This document shows, one piece after another, positions 1 to 11,100 of a stretch of 64,000 nucleotides of DNA. The position numbers were made by a program, and so were the translations under genes. Numbering within the stretch: position 1 is the first letter of the stretch; every line of letters starts with the position of its first letter. The DNA comes from Hydractinia symbiolongicarpus (Eukaryota > Cnidaria > Hydrozoa > Anthoathecata > Hydractiniidae). The notes under the pieces are model-generated. The model did no database searches, was not told where the DNA came from, and saw nothing but the letters and a program-made list of their open reading frames with translations. The DNA lies in contig NC_079888.1 of assembly GCF_029227915.1 (NCBI RefSeq), positions 18,456,001 through 18,520,000 on the forward strand. The letters are read 5' to 3'.

Positions 1-430
1 AGTTAGGTAGTGAGTTTAAGCACTGGATAATGGAGTTTGCATAGCAAGCATTACTTTTATTAAGCAAGCCACTGTTTTTAAGCGTTAGATCTTTCGCAGA
101 CTTTGGTGGCTTGGAAAGTTGTGGGAGTATTGCTAGTTGCTGTGTTGTTTAAGCTCTCTCTGAATGAGGTAGCTACTGAAGGTATGTATCCCAATGAGTC
201 CACTCTCTGACTAACAAAATTAAACAAGTAGTTTAATAGTGCAACGAGTTAACTTAGGTGACAAACCAAGGCGATGTAAACAAGAACGAACAGTTTCTAA
301 GCAGTAGCCGCGAGCGCCCACTTCTATTTTGAAAAACTTTACAGCCCATCCATTATTCTTCATTGTAAAAGCCACTAGACAATACTTATCAGTTTCGGTA
401 TTATGCCTTTTGTTTTCAAACAAAGTACTC
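1..430 (-). pseudogene. Endonuclease-USP fragment of a USP retrotransposon, cut by window edge
   Basis: Read on the minus strand, bases 301-330 encode KIEVGARGYC, the last conserved block of the restriction-like endonuclease in the two intact elements at 8167 and 34938. Downstream on the same strand, bases 22-52 encode NACYANSIIQC, a degenerate USP cysteine box (usually GNTCYxNSxLQ) that still has its catalytic Cys. The order endonuclease, linker, USP start is therefore the family order. No reverse transcriptase is visible, and the reading frame is short and broken. The rest of the USP would lie before base 1. I am confident of the family and less certain of the fragment limits. Confidence 0.75.
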
Positions 431-739
431 TTTTAGAATATGGCGTTAAATTTGAATTGTATAAAACATCTCTAAACACGCACCCTACTCATACTTGTGT
501 TGTATGCCTTTTCTTGTGATGTTAGATTGGCTCCGCTCCAACGCTGCTCCTTTCTCATGAGCAGCATCTGTATGGGCAAGTAAATGTCCCAAAGTATTGT
601 TCACGTAATCTTACGCATGATTGAATATCATACCTTCACCTTTTAAACTTTTTGGTCGAAGGCTATGGTTGTAAAGTGACCATTATTTAAGTTGCCGCAA
701 AAGTTGATAATGGCCCTTAATTGAAAATCTTTACAAAAT
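431..739. other. Spacer between two element fragments, nothing recognised
   Basis: No convincing coding frame in either direction. It separates a USP C-terminal fragment (740-1065) from the endonuclease fragment (1-430), both on the minus strand. Confidence 0.5.
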
Positions 740-1065
740 TTCAGTTCTCCATCTACAATAACAGGTATGGAAATGGTACCAGGGTAAGAAGTAGTACGAG
801 TGGTAATTTTTGACACAAGGCTGTTAGCACAAAAACACCTTTTAGCTGTAAAATGAAATGAGAACCGCAGGACACTACCTCTTTTTCAACTAGAGCAGTT
901 TGATGAGCGTTGCAAACATGACAAAAGTGGGCATCAGTGTCTGGCAGCTCCTCGCTTTCCAAGAAATTATCTGAGGAAGATTGTAATGTTGGGTGCAGAG
1001 AAAGTTGGATGCATGGTGCTATAACCTCTGAGGAACTGGTAATATGACATGAATTTGATCAAAAT
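740..1065 (-). pseudogene. USP C-terminal-half fragment
   Basis: The minus strand encodes a segment with a zinc-ribbon half CHVCNAH, then QTALVEKEVVSCG and a hydrophobic stretch. It matches nearly word for word the segments at 5990-6553 and 7157-7471, which belong to the USP domain of this retrotransposon family. The CxxC pair is one half of the USP zinc ribbon. The catalytic Cys and His boxes are absent, so this is an inactive piece. It ends abruptly near base 1065, where an unrelated AT-rich sequence begins. Confidence 0.75.
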
Positions 1066-2500
1066 TCATCCCCAAAGAAGACCAGATTGAAAAAAGGGGA
1101 GGCCACCCAGGGTAAATAGTAATAATATAATAATAATGGATAAACTATCTACCTTTTTTATAGTCCAGCTTACAATATGGTGAAATATTTACAGAAGTTT
1201 GGATTGCTTTCACTAGACATCCTTTAAAACGATTAAGTGATTTTGCTGGCAAAAAGGTAAATGTCACAACTCATGGTGCTTTATTTAGTTTCAGTTACTT
1301 TCTACTGTGTGGAGATAAAAACTTTTGCTTTAAACTCAGATTCATGGTACTTAAAAGAAAAGAAAATAATTTACAAAGAGGTGGCAAGCCACCGCAATGA
1401 TGAACTCAACCTGTTAGGTCTTTGGAAATAAGCTAGAGGTTGTACTCCTCTAGAGAACATGCCTCATTGAAACCTCTGTGAAGAAGGTACAAACAATAGT
1501 TCTATTGTTTACATTTAAGTCGTTTTAAATGTTTGTCATGCTGGCAATGCTTCCTAGAATGGTTTATGGTTTGTTTTATAATACTCCGTTGGTCAGTTTT
1601 TCTGAAATGTCAGCGTGTTTTTCAGATGTCATGTTTACATGACTGGTTTCCGTTCGATCACAAAATCTATTTTAATTGAAAAAGAGAAATGGTTAATTTT
1701 GATTTAATCAGAAAATAATCAGAAATGCAACTGTTATGCTAAATCAAAGTGTTACGTTTTCTATAAAAAGGGTCCCGCCCACTGGAGTTGTGACTAATTT
1801 TTAGAATCTTTGTATTCTGGTATTTATTAGTGTTTTCAGGTGTGTTAAGCAAGCACCTGTATAAGCTCAAGTAAGACATAATTTTACTTTTGGCAATATT
1901 GTTTAGAAAAAATAGGAAGGATAGACCTTGTTAAACGGTGGATACTCCGAGAAAGTCATCTTTAGTAACTGTTATCATTGTAATAGAAGTGGTTTGTTTG
2001 ATCGTTAAATATCATACAAAACGAGTATGAAGTATGTGTAAAATCGTCACATTTTTTTTCAACGAAAAATAAACAAATCACATATCACTATTCAAACAAT
2101 TGTAAATCTGCACGATGCTTATGTGGGTGGAAGCAATTCGAAAACGTTGCCCAATCAGGTGAAAACAACGAGTGTGTCAAGCCAGCACCAAGCATTTCGA
2201 TAAAGTTATCCGTGTTATGTGAAACCTGAAGGGAAGATAGACACAATACTCAGACTTATATCTTTTTTATACCAGTAAAAGCTAGCATATTAATGAAATC
2301 TGCCTTTAGCTGTTCCAAAAAATTCATTTCCACAAAATTAAATACCATGCCTAAAGAGTAAGGTAAATAGGCAATGAGCTCAATTTCGGTGCAAATACAA
2401 ACCCAATGTTGGTGCAGATAAAAAGTCATTTCTTTTTGTAAGCGAAAAGATGAAGGTATAGTGTTTACAGTCTAGCTTAATAATTAATCGGAATCAAATT
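1066..2500. other. Intergenic AT-rich DNA without a recognisable gene
   Basis: I see no supported coding region here apart from one copy of a short interspersed repeat at 1350-1456. Reading frames are short and unlike any family I know. Confidence 0.5.
1350..1456 (-). repeat. Short interspersed repeat, copy 1 of 3
   Basis: The segment containing GGTGGCAAGCCACC and TAGAGGTTGTACTCCTCTAG recurs in reverse orientation at 23626-23710 and 24070-24175. It holds two small palindromes, one around GGTGGC/GCCACC and one around CTAGAGG/CCTCTAG. It looks like a MITE- or SINE-like family. Confidence 0.7.
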
Positions 2501-2518
2501 CAAGATTTCTCAGTATCG

Positions 2519-3057
2519 GTGAGGGCGGTTAGAAAGAGATTTAAGGTCTTGAAAGTAAAAGATAAAAAAAAAACAATGCTGAAGAAAAAAACTTCGAGAA
2601 TTAATCCTGAACAAACAGCGTTGGATATTTCGCTTAAAGAAATTATATCACAGTCAGTTAAATGTGCAATTCTATTGCTGAAAAGACTGAATGTGAGCAA
2701 ACAGACAAGAAAATAGGGGGAAATTTACGATAACAATCACTGAAAACCTTTAAGGAAACACAGAAAAAAAGTCTGCCGATGGAAATGCATCAACGAAAAT
2801 TAAAAAATCCAGAAATAGTGATACGATTGCTTCTTTGACTGAAAAGATGATCGCAGAGGTTGAAATTTATGTAAGAAAGAGTTAGATTTAAAGAAAATGG
2901 AAAACCAAATCAAGACCCTAGAGCAAGCTGTGGAACAGCAAAATAACATGATGAAATTAACAAGAAATTCAATGACCAAAGTGCAGCAAATGACTAGTTC
3001 GTTTACAGGCACAGCAAACCCAAACCGCAAGCATTGTGTGCTAATTTACAAATATTA
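2519..3057 (+). pseudogene. Myb/SANT-like partner protein of a decayed Harbinger element
   Basis: The frame from 2519 encodes a basic segment beginning MRAVRKRFKVLK, which aligns by eye with SVRERFGILKTRHENKTREE in the Myb/SANT-like protein of the Harbinger element at 54247. A second open piece at 2896-3057 is Gln/Met-rich coiled coil (VEQQNNMMKLTRNSM), like the C-terminus of such partners. Stops separate the two parts. A Harbinger transposase tail lies just downstream on the opposite strand (3405-3660), the same convergent layout as in the better copy. The N-terminal SANT helices are missing. Confidence 0.6.
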
Positions 3058-3404
3058 GCCAAGAAGTAATGAAATAAACTTTCCTTTTTATTCTTTAAAT
3101 TATGTTCAAAACAGCAGTTGTAGAACTGAGGTGAAAACTGTCTGCTGTCTCAAAATTGAATTCTTAGAATTTAGGCGTATGTTGTTGTATGTTTTGGAAA
3201 ATCAATTTTGTGAAGTAACTACATATACAATAGCAAGACATTAGTACTTTTTTCAGGAAAAATGTATATCTACGATAGTTACAATGTTTGTTGCTTTCTT
3301 ACGTTATATAAAAACACTTTAATTAAAAACAAAACTTTGTTGTGTTGATATTTTTAAAATTTGAGATTGTTTGTGCAGAATAATTCCAAGTTTATGTAAA
3401 ATAA

Positions 3405-3660
3405 TCATCTAGTGTCGGGAGGATCAACATCGAAATATAACGATGTAATGTTTTTGTATAAGCAAGCTCCAGCATTATGAAGAAGTGCACAGACTGAATA
3501 CATTTTCCCCACAACACTCTTATACTCTTACTTATCCTTAAATTTTTGTTGAGATTAAAAATTTTAAGTAATTTACAATGTCACCAAATATCCATTCTAC
3601 AGAAATTATCACTGCTCATGGCTTCATTAAACAATCTTTGATAAGTCATATTTCTACCCT
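3405..3660 (-). pseudogene. PIF/Harbinger transposase C-terminal fragment
   Basis: On the minus strand I read VEWIFGDI followed, after stops and a frame change, by VGKMYSVCALLHNAG and a tail ending in PPDTR and a stop. The transposase at 55263-55553 has VEWVFGDI and VGKMYITCALLANAH in the same order. The Glu of VEW is the third acidic residue of the DDE triad in this family. Only the C-terminal sixth is visible and it is broken, so it is inactive. Confidence 0.7.
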
Positions 3661-4161
3661 TAAAGAGACTGGGTGGTGAAAATTATTTATACCTTATATC
3701 AATTCTTCTGCACTTGTTATTAAAGAAAATCCCCTTTATTTGCTTCGTATTTTATTATTATGAAAGTAAAACCTTTTTTCTTTAGTAACTTTCTTTGTGA
3801 AACATGACCTTCTGTTCACCACCATGGGGGAATAAGTCTGCATTGAAAGTTAGGCTGGATAAACATGTTTGCTGTAAGACAATAATTGCAATTAATCGTA
3901 ACAAACTCATTGTATGGAAAGTGAGGTAATAAGTTAACGCCGTATTTATTTATTTGTTCATATTTGTGTATATATTAGACAGTTTGTAGCTAATCCCCCC
4001 CCCCCCCCCCCCGGGGGGATTCCAGACTAAATAATAAATAACGATAAACAACGTGTTTTGAGCATGAGAATAACTTTGTAAAAAAACACGACACATGTGA
4101 AAGGGATATTTCTTTTCATAACAAGTGGGCGGGTTCTTAGGTCGTTCGTATTTTTACAAAC
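3661..4161. other. Non-coding stretch with a C18G6 homopolymer
   Basis: Nothing coding is recognised. It contains the C-run/G-run at 3995-4018. It may hold one end of the decayed Harbinger copy, but no terminal repeat could be paired. Confidence 0.4.
3995..4018. repeat. C18 followed directly by G6
   Basis: Eighteen C are followed immediately by six G and flanked by AAT and ATT, making a short perfect palindrome around the C/G junction. A homopolymer of this length is prone to slippage and assembly error. Confidence 0.9.
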
Positions 4162-5744
4162 ATGTCTTGTGCTGCTTATGGCTGCGACAAAAATAAAAAT
4201 AAAAAGATAAGATGAAACTTTTTTTAGCTTGCTTAAGGGCCCGCTAGTAAAAAAGCTTGCATTGCCACAATAGGGACTACAGATCTCCTATTCAAATTTT
4301 TGTTTGCTCTAATCAATGTGACGAAGGTTGTTATGATCCAAGTTGGGAGCGAGTTTGATAACGATTGACCTTGTAAATAAAGACTTTTGCCGAAATCAGT
4401 ACCCACTATATTCGTTCACAAGCGTTCTTTAAAGGAATGTGTGACTTCAAAATCAAAAGCTAAAAAAAAATATCAAAAAAGATAAATATATTAAATACGT
4501 TTTTTCATTGCTGCTTTGCTCATAATTTCTTCATTAATTTACATTTAAAATACTTAGTAATTATACCTCATTCCCAGTGCTCTTGTTTTTAATTGCTGCA
4601 AAACATAGGCGAAACTTAAAATTAATTTAACTCAATTGGTAACGAGATTACTGCATGAATTAACTTTTATTTTTGTACTTAGTGGAAGCAGCGTTGGCCG
4701 AGAAGCTTCCACAATCCTCCTCCAAGTCATTCAACAATCTTTCTGCATCATATTCAGACGGTGAATTTGAAATTGTAAGGAACTTGCCAATTGGTATACA
4801 AGCTGCAGCTAAAACACACACCACCTTGTATGTATTTTATCGACACAATATAAGGATGCAACTTTTAGAAATGCATCGACACAAACATTTTACTGAATAG
4901 CTGATGCACAAACACAAACGGTGGTCGCTGTTATAATACCAATAGACTTCCTGCTAAACAGAGTTAGAAATTTGTTCGGGTGATGGTACCTTTTTCTCTC
5001 TACTCGTATATGGAGAAGACTTTTTTTCTCCTCGGTGTACATAATGACATGAATTGTCCTATTTTTTTCAGATTCTGATAGCATGGATGAATCACTGGAT
5101 ACCGATTTGGACGATGAGCTAATTAGAGACATAGCACCTGCAGTTTTAAATAGTACATTCAACATATTATACAAAGGTATTTTTTGTAAGACTATTTTGG
5201 TAACGAAGCAATCCCTAATGAACAAGAACAGGTATAGGCACATGTTAGGTACCATTGGCAATACAGCGAACTACTTGGGCTATCTAACTTTGTCGACACA
5301 AATACTGCAGAAGTTCAAAATGCAGGTGTACACAAGGAATGTAGAAAAAGATTGTATTTCCGATGGTTACAATGAAAGGGATGATCAATGGCTCATAAAA
5401 TCTATGGAGAGATAATAATCTTATTTCATGTCAATGTATACCTTTAGGAACGACTAAAAAATTTTTGTTTAAAAAATCAAAATTTAAAAATTTTTATTTT
5501 CCAGACCTGATAAAGGGGACCTTAACTACTCTCTCACGCATGATATTGAGGAAGAAGAAGAAGTGGAGAATGAAGAAGGTGAATTAGAAAGTATTGAAAG
5601 TAAGCGTGTCCATCCTTCTAAAAAAAAAACATTCCTTGTATATGAGTCGTGTATTAAAGAATTGCTACGATATTGTTCCAAGTGTGCTTCAGTTGTTGAT
5701 CAAGAAAACGTCACCATTAATGTACGACATGACATGTTTAAAGG
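4162..5744 (+). pseudogene. Truncated THAP-like multi-exon gene
   Basis: An ATG at 4162 starts MSCAAYGCDKNKNKK, which resembles the first zinc ligands of a THAP DNA-binding domain. Three later blocks have splice-site-like borders. 4683-4774 ends at a GTAAGG donor. About 5072-5176 is acidic (DESLDTDLDDELIRD). 5505-5744 follows a polypyrimidine-CCAG acceptor, is Glu-rich, then reads YESCIKELLRYCSKC with a CxxC, and ends at GTGAGT. The inferred exon phases do not join cleanly and the THAP exon runs into a stop, so the gene is probably broken. It stops just before the minus-strand USP fragments at 5990. The exon chain is inference. Confidence 0.45.
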
Positions 5745-5989
5745 GTGAGTCTAATTGTATAATTAAATCATTCAACCTCGTTCGCAGGACGTTTTTGTAC
5801 GCCTATTGCAAAGTAATATAAATACCTAGTAGTACTCCAGCTTTAGGTTGTCATTACGTTTGGTCAAGTCAACCAAAAGTTAATGATACGAGATTTGCTA
5901 GTAATTTTCATTTACTTGCAGCAATCGAATTAGCTGGTATTACGTCTAATAAAATGCTGAAATTTTGTAATATTTTGAATCTTACCTTA

Positions 5990-7142
5990 TCAAAATCTTA
6001 TCAAAATCCGAAATTTCACTTCTCCATCTACGGTAAAAGGTATGGAAAGGGTACCAGGGTAAGCAGTAATACGAGAGGCAATTTTTGACACAAGGCCGTT
6101 GGCACTGGCAAAACGTTTTAGCTGTAAAATGAGATGGGAACCGCACGACACTACCTCTTCTTCAACTAGAGCAGTTTGATGAGCGTTGCAAACATGGCAG
6201 AAGTAGGCATTGGTGTCTGAGAACTCCTCGCTTTCAAAGAAATTATCTAAGGAAGATTGTAACGTAGGATGCAGAGACAGTTGGATGCATGGTGCTATAA
6301 CTTCTGAGGAGCTGGTAATATGACATGAATGGCAAGTGGTTGATGTCTTGTTGCCAATACTAAAAAGACTTCCAAGAAATGGAAAGTCTAATGACAGACC
6401 AGGTAGGAGATATTCAAGAACCTCGGGGACGTCGTGTTGAGCAAACATATTAAATGCACTTCCCTTCGCAGCTGAGATATGATGTTTCATAGCACGCAAA
6501 AAAACGGAAGGGAACAACTGGACTTCTAGAAACAGCCAAACTTTGAAGAACACCTACAATTGCTTCGCCTAACTTTGAGGTTGTTTTGCTGACAGAAATG
6601 GCTTCTTTATCATTTGGAAGGTTATAAAAACATTGTAAGATGGAGTTTGCATAACATGTGTTTCCCAAGTTTTTTAGACCGCTATTCCTAAAATCAGGGT
6701 TAGATGGCAATGCGACTGTTGTTTTGGAAGACCTTGTAGCAAGTTTTTCGGGTTTTTTGATTTTACAAGATTTTGTGTGATTTGCGGAAGATTTCTCAGG
6801 GGTTTTTGATTTCTTACATTCCATATTTGTAACAGAAGAAACTTCAGGATTGATTGGGGCCTTATCAGGCTCAACCCAAGTGGTAGAATTTCGAGACATC
6901 CAGATGTAAAAAGAAGCACTCATGGAGGTAAAAGTTAGGGATTTTAATAGGGAACGTAAAGGCTTGTTAGGGAAACCAAGGCGACGAAAACAGGTCCTTA
7001 CTGATTCACCCACCTCAATGGCAAAGAAATGCACGATCCATCCATTGTTTTTCATAGCATAACAAAGTGAAGAATATTTGTTAAGCTTTCGTTTGTGCCA
7101 ATATTCCGTGTTCTCTTCACATGGACAAGTCAGTTCTAACAT
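5990..7142 (-). pseudogene. Endonuclease-linker-USP fragment of a USP retrotransposon
   Basis: The minus strand begins MLELTCPCEEN, the ELT block of the restriction-like endonuclease, then NGWIVHFFAIEVG. A Lys/Ser-rich linker follows, then GLKNLGNTCYANSILQC, an almost canonical USP cysteine box. A frame change near 6480 leads into the frame containing RAMKHHISAAKGSAFNMF, two CxxC zinc-ribbon halves (CHSCH and CHVCN) and a last open segment to 5990. The reverse transcriptase and the USP His box are missing. It is a truncated copy of a subfamily distinct from both intact elements. Confidence 0.8.
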
Positions 7143-7156
7143 AATTACTGAAAATT

Positions 7157-7750
7157 TTAAAGATATTTCACTTCTCCATCTACGGTAAAAAGTATTGAAA
7201 GGGTACCAGGGTAAGCAGAAATACGAGAACCAATTTTTGACACAAGGCCATTGGCTCTAGCAAAACGTTTTAGCTGTAAAATGAGATAGGAACCGCATGA
7301 CACTACCTCTTTTTCAACTAGAGCAGTTTGACGAGCGTTGCAAACACGGCAGAAGTTGTTGTCTGACAACTCCTCGGTTTTAAAGAAATTATCCAATGAA
7401 GATTTAACGTTGGGTGCAGGCAAAGTTGGATGCATGGTGGTATAACTTCTGAGGAGCTGGTAATATGACATGAATTTTAAGTGGTTGATGTCTTGATGCC
7501 AATACGAAAAAAACTTCCAAGAAATGGAAAGTCTAATGACAGACCAGGTAGATATTCAAGAACCTCGGGTACCTCGTGCTGAGCAAAGATATTAAAAGCA
7601 CTTCCCTTCGCAGCGGAGATATGACGTTTCATAGCACGCAAAAAATGGGAGGGATCAACTGGACTTCTAGAAACATCCAAACTTTGAAGAACACCTACAA
7701 ATGCTTCGCCTAACTTTGAGGTTGTTTTGTTGACAGAAATGGCTTCTTTA
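7157..7750 (-). pseudogene. Second USP fragment directly upstream of the previous copy
   Basis: Minus-strand frames at 7477-7680 and 7157-7471 encode the middle and zinc-ribbon part of the USP (HISAAKGSAFNIF, CRVCNARQTALVEKEVVSCG). They are nearly identical to 5990-6553. The break between the two frames is a small shift. The piece lies immediately 5' of the endonuclease of the next copy, so the order on the minus strand is USP part, then endonuclease-USP. The same order occurs at 1-1065. Catalytic Cys and His boxes are absent. Confidence 0.75.
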
Positions 7751-8166
7751 ACTTTCTATCTGTATGACACATTTTCTAAAATTACAAGTCTTTTGTGTAA
7801 AGTTTGTCCCATTGTTTGAGTTTGTCCCATCCGATGTCACGATTTTTAAAAGCGGGAGATACCTTTGATGATGATGTGGCAAAACAGTTGGCTGTGATGA
7901 TAATACTTGTCTTATGTCAAACGGTAGTAAAATGTAGATGTCCAACCCTCTAAAGGTATTGCATCAGTCAATAGTTCACGGCTGTTTCGCTACGGTCAAA
8001 CCGCGGACAAAATTAAAATGGCTTCCACAATTTTTTTTAAAAAATTGTAATTTTATCAATTTTTAAATTATTGTAACTTTTTTTGTAATATTTTAATTTT
8101 ACTGAAATAAAAAATATTAGAACGGTCTACCTTTCTTCTTTACAATAAAATAAATATTTTTCATAT
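7751..8166. other. AT-rich spacer upstream of USP retrotransposon copy 1
   Basis: No recognised gene. The stretch 8020-8160 is very T/A-rich. Confidence 0.5.
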
Positions 8167-11100
8167 GTGTGCTGGGTATTTCAAGTACTTTCGTCGACCA
8201 AAACACATAAAATTCGAAAAACATTATTTTTCCGCAAAAAGTATGCCATCTATCCAACCTTGTGCCAACGCCGCGGTGATAGCTACCAACCTAAAATTTG
8301 GCACAGGGATCCTGGTGACGTGGTAGTATCGGCCTGTACTGTGCACCGTCCGTCTTGCAAACGTCACTCAGTTCATAAGGGTGGCAGAAAGCTGTCAGGA
8401 AAAAGCCGAAGAACTATTCAATCCATCAATCTAATTAAAGAGAAAAATTCCCTAACTAGTCAAATACAGTCATCCTGCTACCTAAGTCAAAGGAAGGAAT
8501 TACACCAACTTCTTACGGATGTAAAAGGTCGAATAACTTTATTGCGCCGAGCTGAAAGGTCTAGAAAAAAACGCCACCAATTCAAAAAAGCCCAGACCGC
8601 CTTTAAGAACAATCCATACAAGGCAGGAAAAGACCTTCTTGACCCGAAGTGCAAATCAGTTTTAAGGGTCGAACAAGAAACGCTGGATAACTTTAAACTT
8701 GAATCAGTTAAAGACAAATTGTATGATGTACCTTTAGGTAATCTAGATGGGTTATCATCCACTCCACCTCTTTTGAAATCGTTTCCAGTTTCTCTCTTTA
8801 AATATGAAGATTTTATGAAAGTTCTTGGCACTCGGCGAAATGGCTCTTCCCCAGGTATCAATGGGATACCTTATAAAGTTTATAAAAAATGTAATAAAGT
8901 AAATACTGTTTTGTTTAATGTTTTTAAGTCTTGTTTCAAAAATTGTGTTGTCCCTATTCAATGGCGTTGTGCTCGTGAAGTTTATATTCCCAAATCAAAA
9001 ACTCCTATGGAGTCTAATATTAAAGACTTTCGACCTATCGCATTATTAAATGTCGAAGGCAAGCTTCTATTTAGCCTTGTATCAAGGCGATTAGAAGCTC
9101 ACATTATACATAATAACAAATTCATTAACACGTCGGTTCAGAAGGGTTGTATGGAGAAAGTCCCAGGATGCTGGGAACACATGTCAATGGTTTGGTCTGC
9201 ACTTAAAGAGGCCCGGGCCAACAAATCACACCTTGCAAATATATGGCTGGATATTGCAAATGCATATCCTTCAATTCCACACAAGCTTATATTTTTTGCA
9301 CTGGAAAGGTATGGAGTCCCTCAGAGTTGGATATTATTCATTAAGTCATACTACGTTGGTTTATATAGCAAATCGTTTTCTTTGTCTGCACCAAGCAACT
9401 GGCACAAGCATATGCGAGGTATTTTTGCAGGTTGCACTCTTTCCATCATTTTGTTTCTTGCTGGTATAAACATTATTCTTGAATACACTATTGCGGCACC
9501 GGCCCCAAATTATATTACTTCTAAAAACGTGCCCCTTCCTTTAGTCAGAGCTTTTATGGATGATATCAACCTAATGTCATCCTCTGTCTGTGGAGCTCAA
9601 AGCCTCCTTTCCAGGTGCGTCACTGCTTTAAAATGGGCTGCCATGAGTTTTTGCCCTCGTAAGTCAAGGAGCATAATCCTTATAAAAGGTAGATCTGTAA
9701 ACTCCACACCTTTTTCTGTGTCTCACATCTCGTCACAAACCGACTTCTCTTCATTCATCCCGTCAATCCATTCATCGCCAGTTCGTTTTCTCGGTCGCAT
9801 TATTGATGGTACGATTTCAGATGCTAAAGCAATCGACGAGCTAGATAATAAGCTAATAACCGGTCTTACAATCATAAACGGTTCGTGTTTCAAAGGGACC
9901 CAAAAACTATGGATTTTGCAAAACCTTCTAATTCCTCGAATCCAATGGCCAATTCTTATTTATGAAGTTCCAATATCTCGGGCTACAAGGCTGGAGCAGA
10001 AGATATCAACTTTCATTAGAAAATGGCTATCTCTGCACAATTCCACGTCAAATATTTGCCTATATAGCTCCTGCTCGCCTTGTCCAATGCCAATTAAGAG
10101 CTTGACGTCATTGCTTACATGCTCTAAAATAAGTGGTCATTTACTTTTACGCGACTCCAAAGATCCTCTTGTGTCTAACAGTGCACCTACTTTGAAAGTT
10201 GGCATGTGGAAAGTGGACAACGCAGTAAGAACAGCAGAGGCAGAGGTGAAAATAAAGTCAGTCGTGGGAACTCCCCAGTATGGAAAAGCAGGCCTAGGGA
10301 TCAACAAATCTTTCAAAATTCCGATTTCAAAACAGTGCTATGCGTATCGTAAATTAATATCGAACACAGCTAAAGATATCGATGAGGAAGGCAACATGGG
10401 TAGAGCATTGCAGTCGCAAGTGCAGGGTCAGTGGACGAGATGGGAAAATTACACAAAAAACGATCTATCTTGGAAGTCCATTTTTGCCATGTCCCCACAC
10501 TTGCTTTCCTTCTGTCTTGCTTCTACTTACGATGTTCTTCCCTCACCTAGCAATTTAAAGCGCTGGAACGTTTGTACTGAATCTGCTTGTGCCTTATGTT
10601 CCAAACAAGTATGTACAACAGCGCATGTTTTAGGCGCTTGCAAGGTTGCTCTATCACAAGGAAGGTTCACTTTCCGACACGATGCTGTGCTTCGCGGGCT
10701 CCTGTTAAGTCTACAGCGTTTTTCATCTGAAGTTGTCCCGGAAACGAAAAAGCACCTTAAAGTGTCATTTGTAAAAGCAGGTAGCTATTCCTCCGCTAAA
10801 AGATCAAAACCAACTGGTCTATTCCACCATGCTAGTGACTGGGTGTTAGCAGATCTGAATGAAGGATTTGTGTTTCCTGGCCATATTGCGATCACATCCC
10901 TCAGGCCAGACATTGTAATATACTCAAATTGTTCTAAGCGCATCATCATTATTGAACTTACTTGTCCTTGTGAGGAAAACATGGGATCCTGGCATTCCAC
11001 CAAGCTTTCCAAATACTTCCCTTTGGTCGAGGTAATACGTAGCAACGGGTGGTTTCCGCATCTTTTTGCAGTAGAAGTGGGTGCTAGGGGCTACTCTTCA

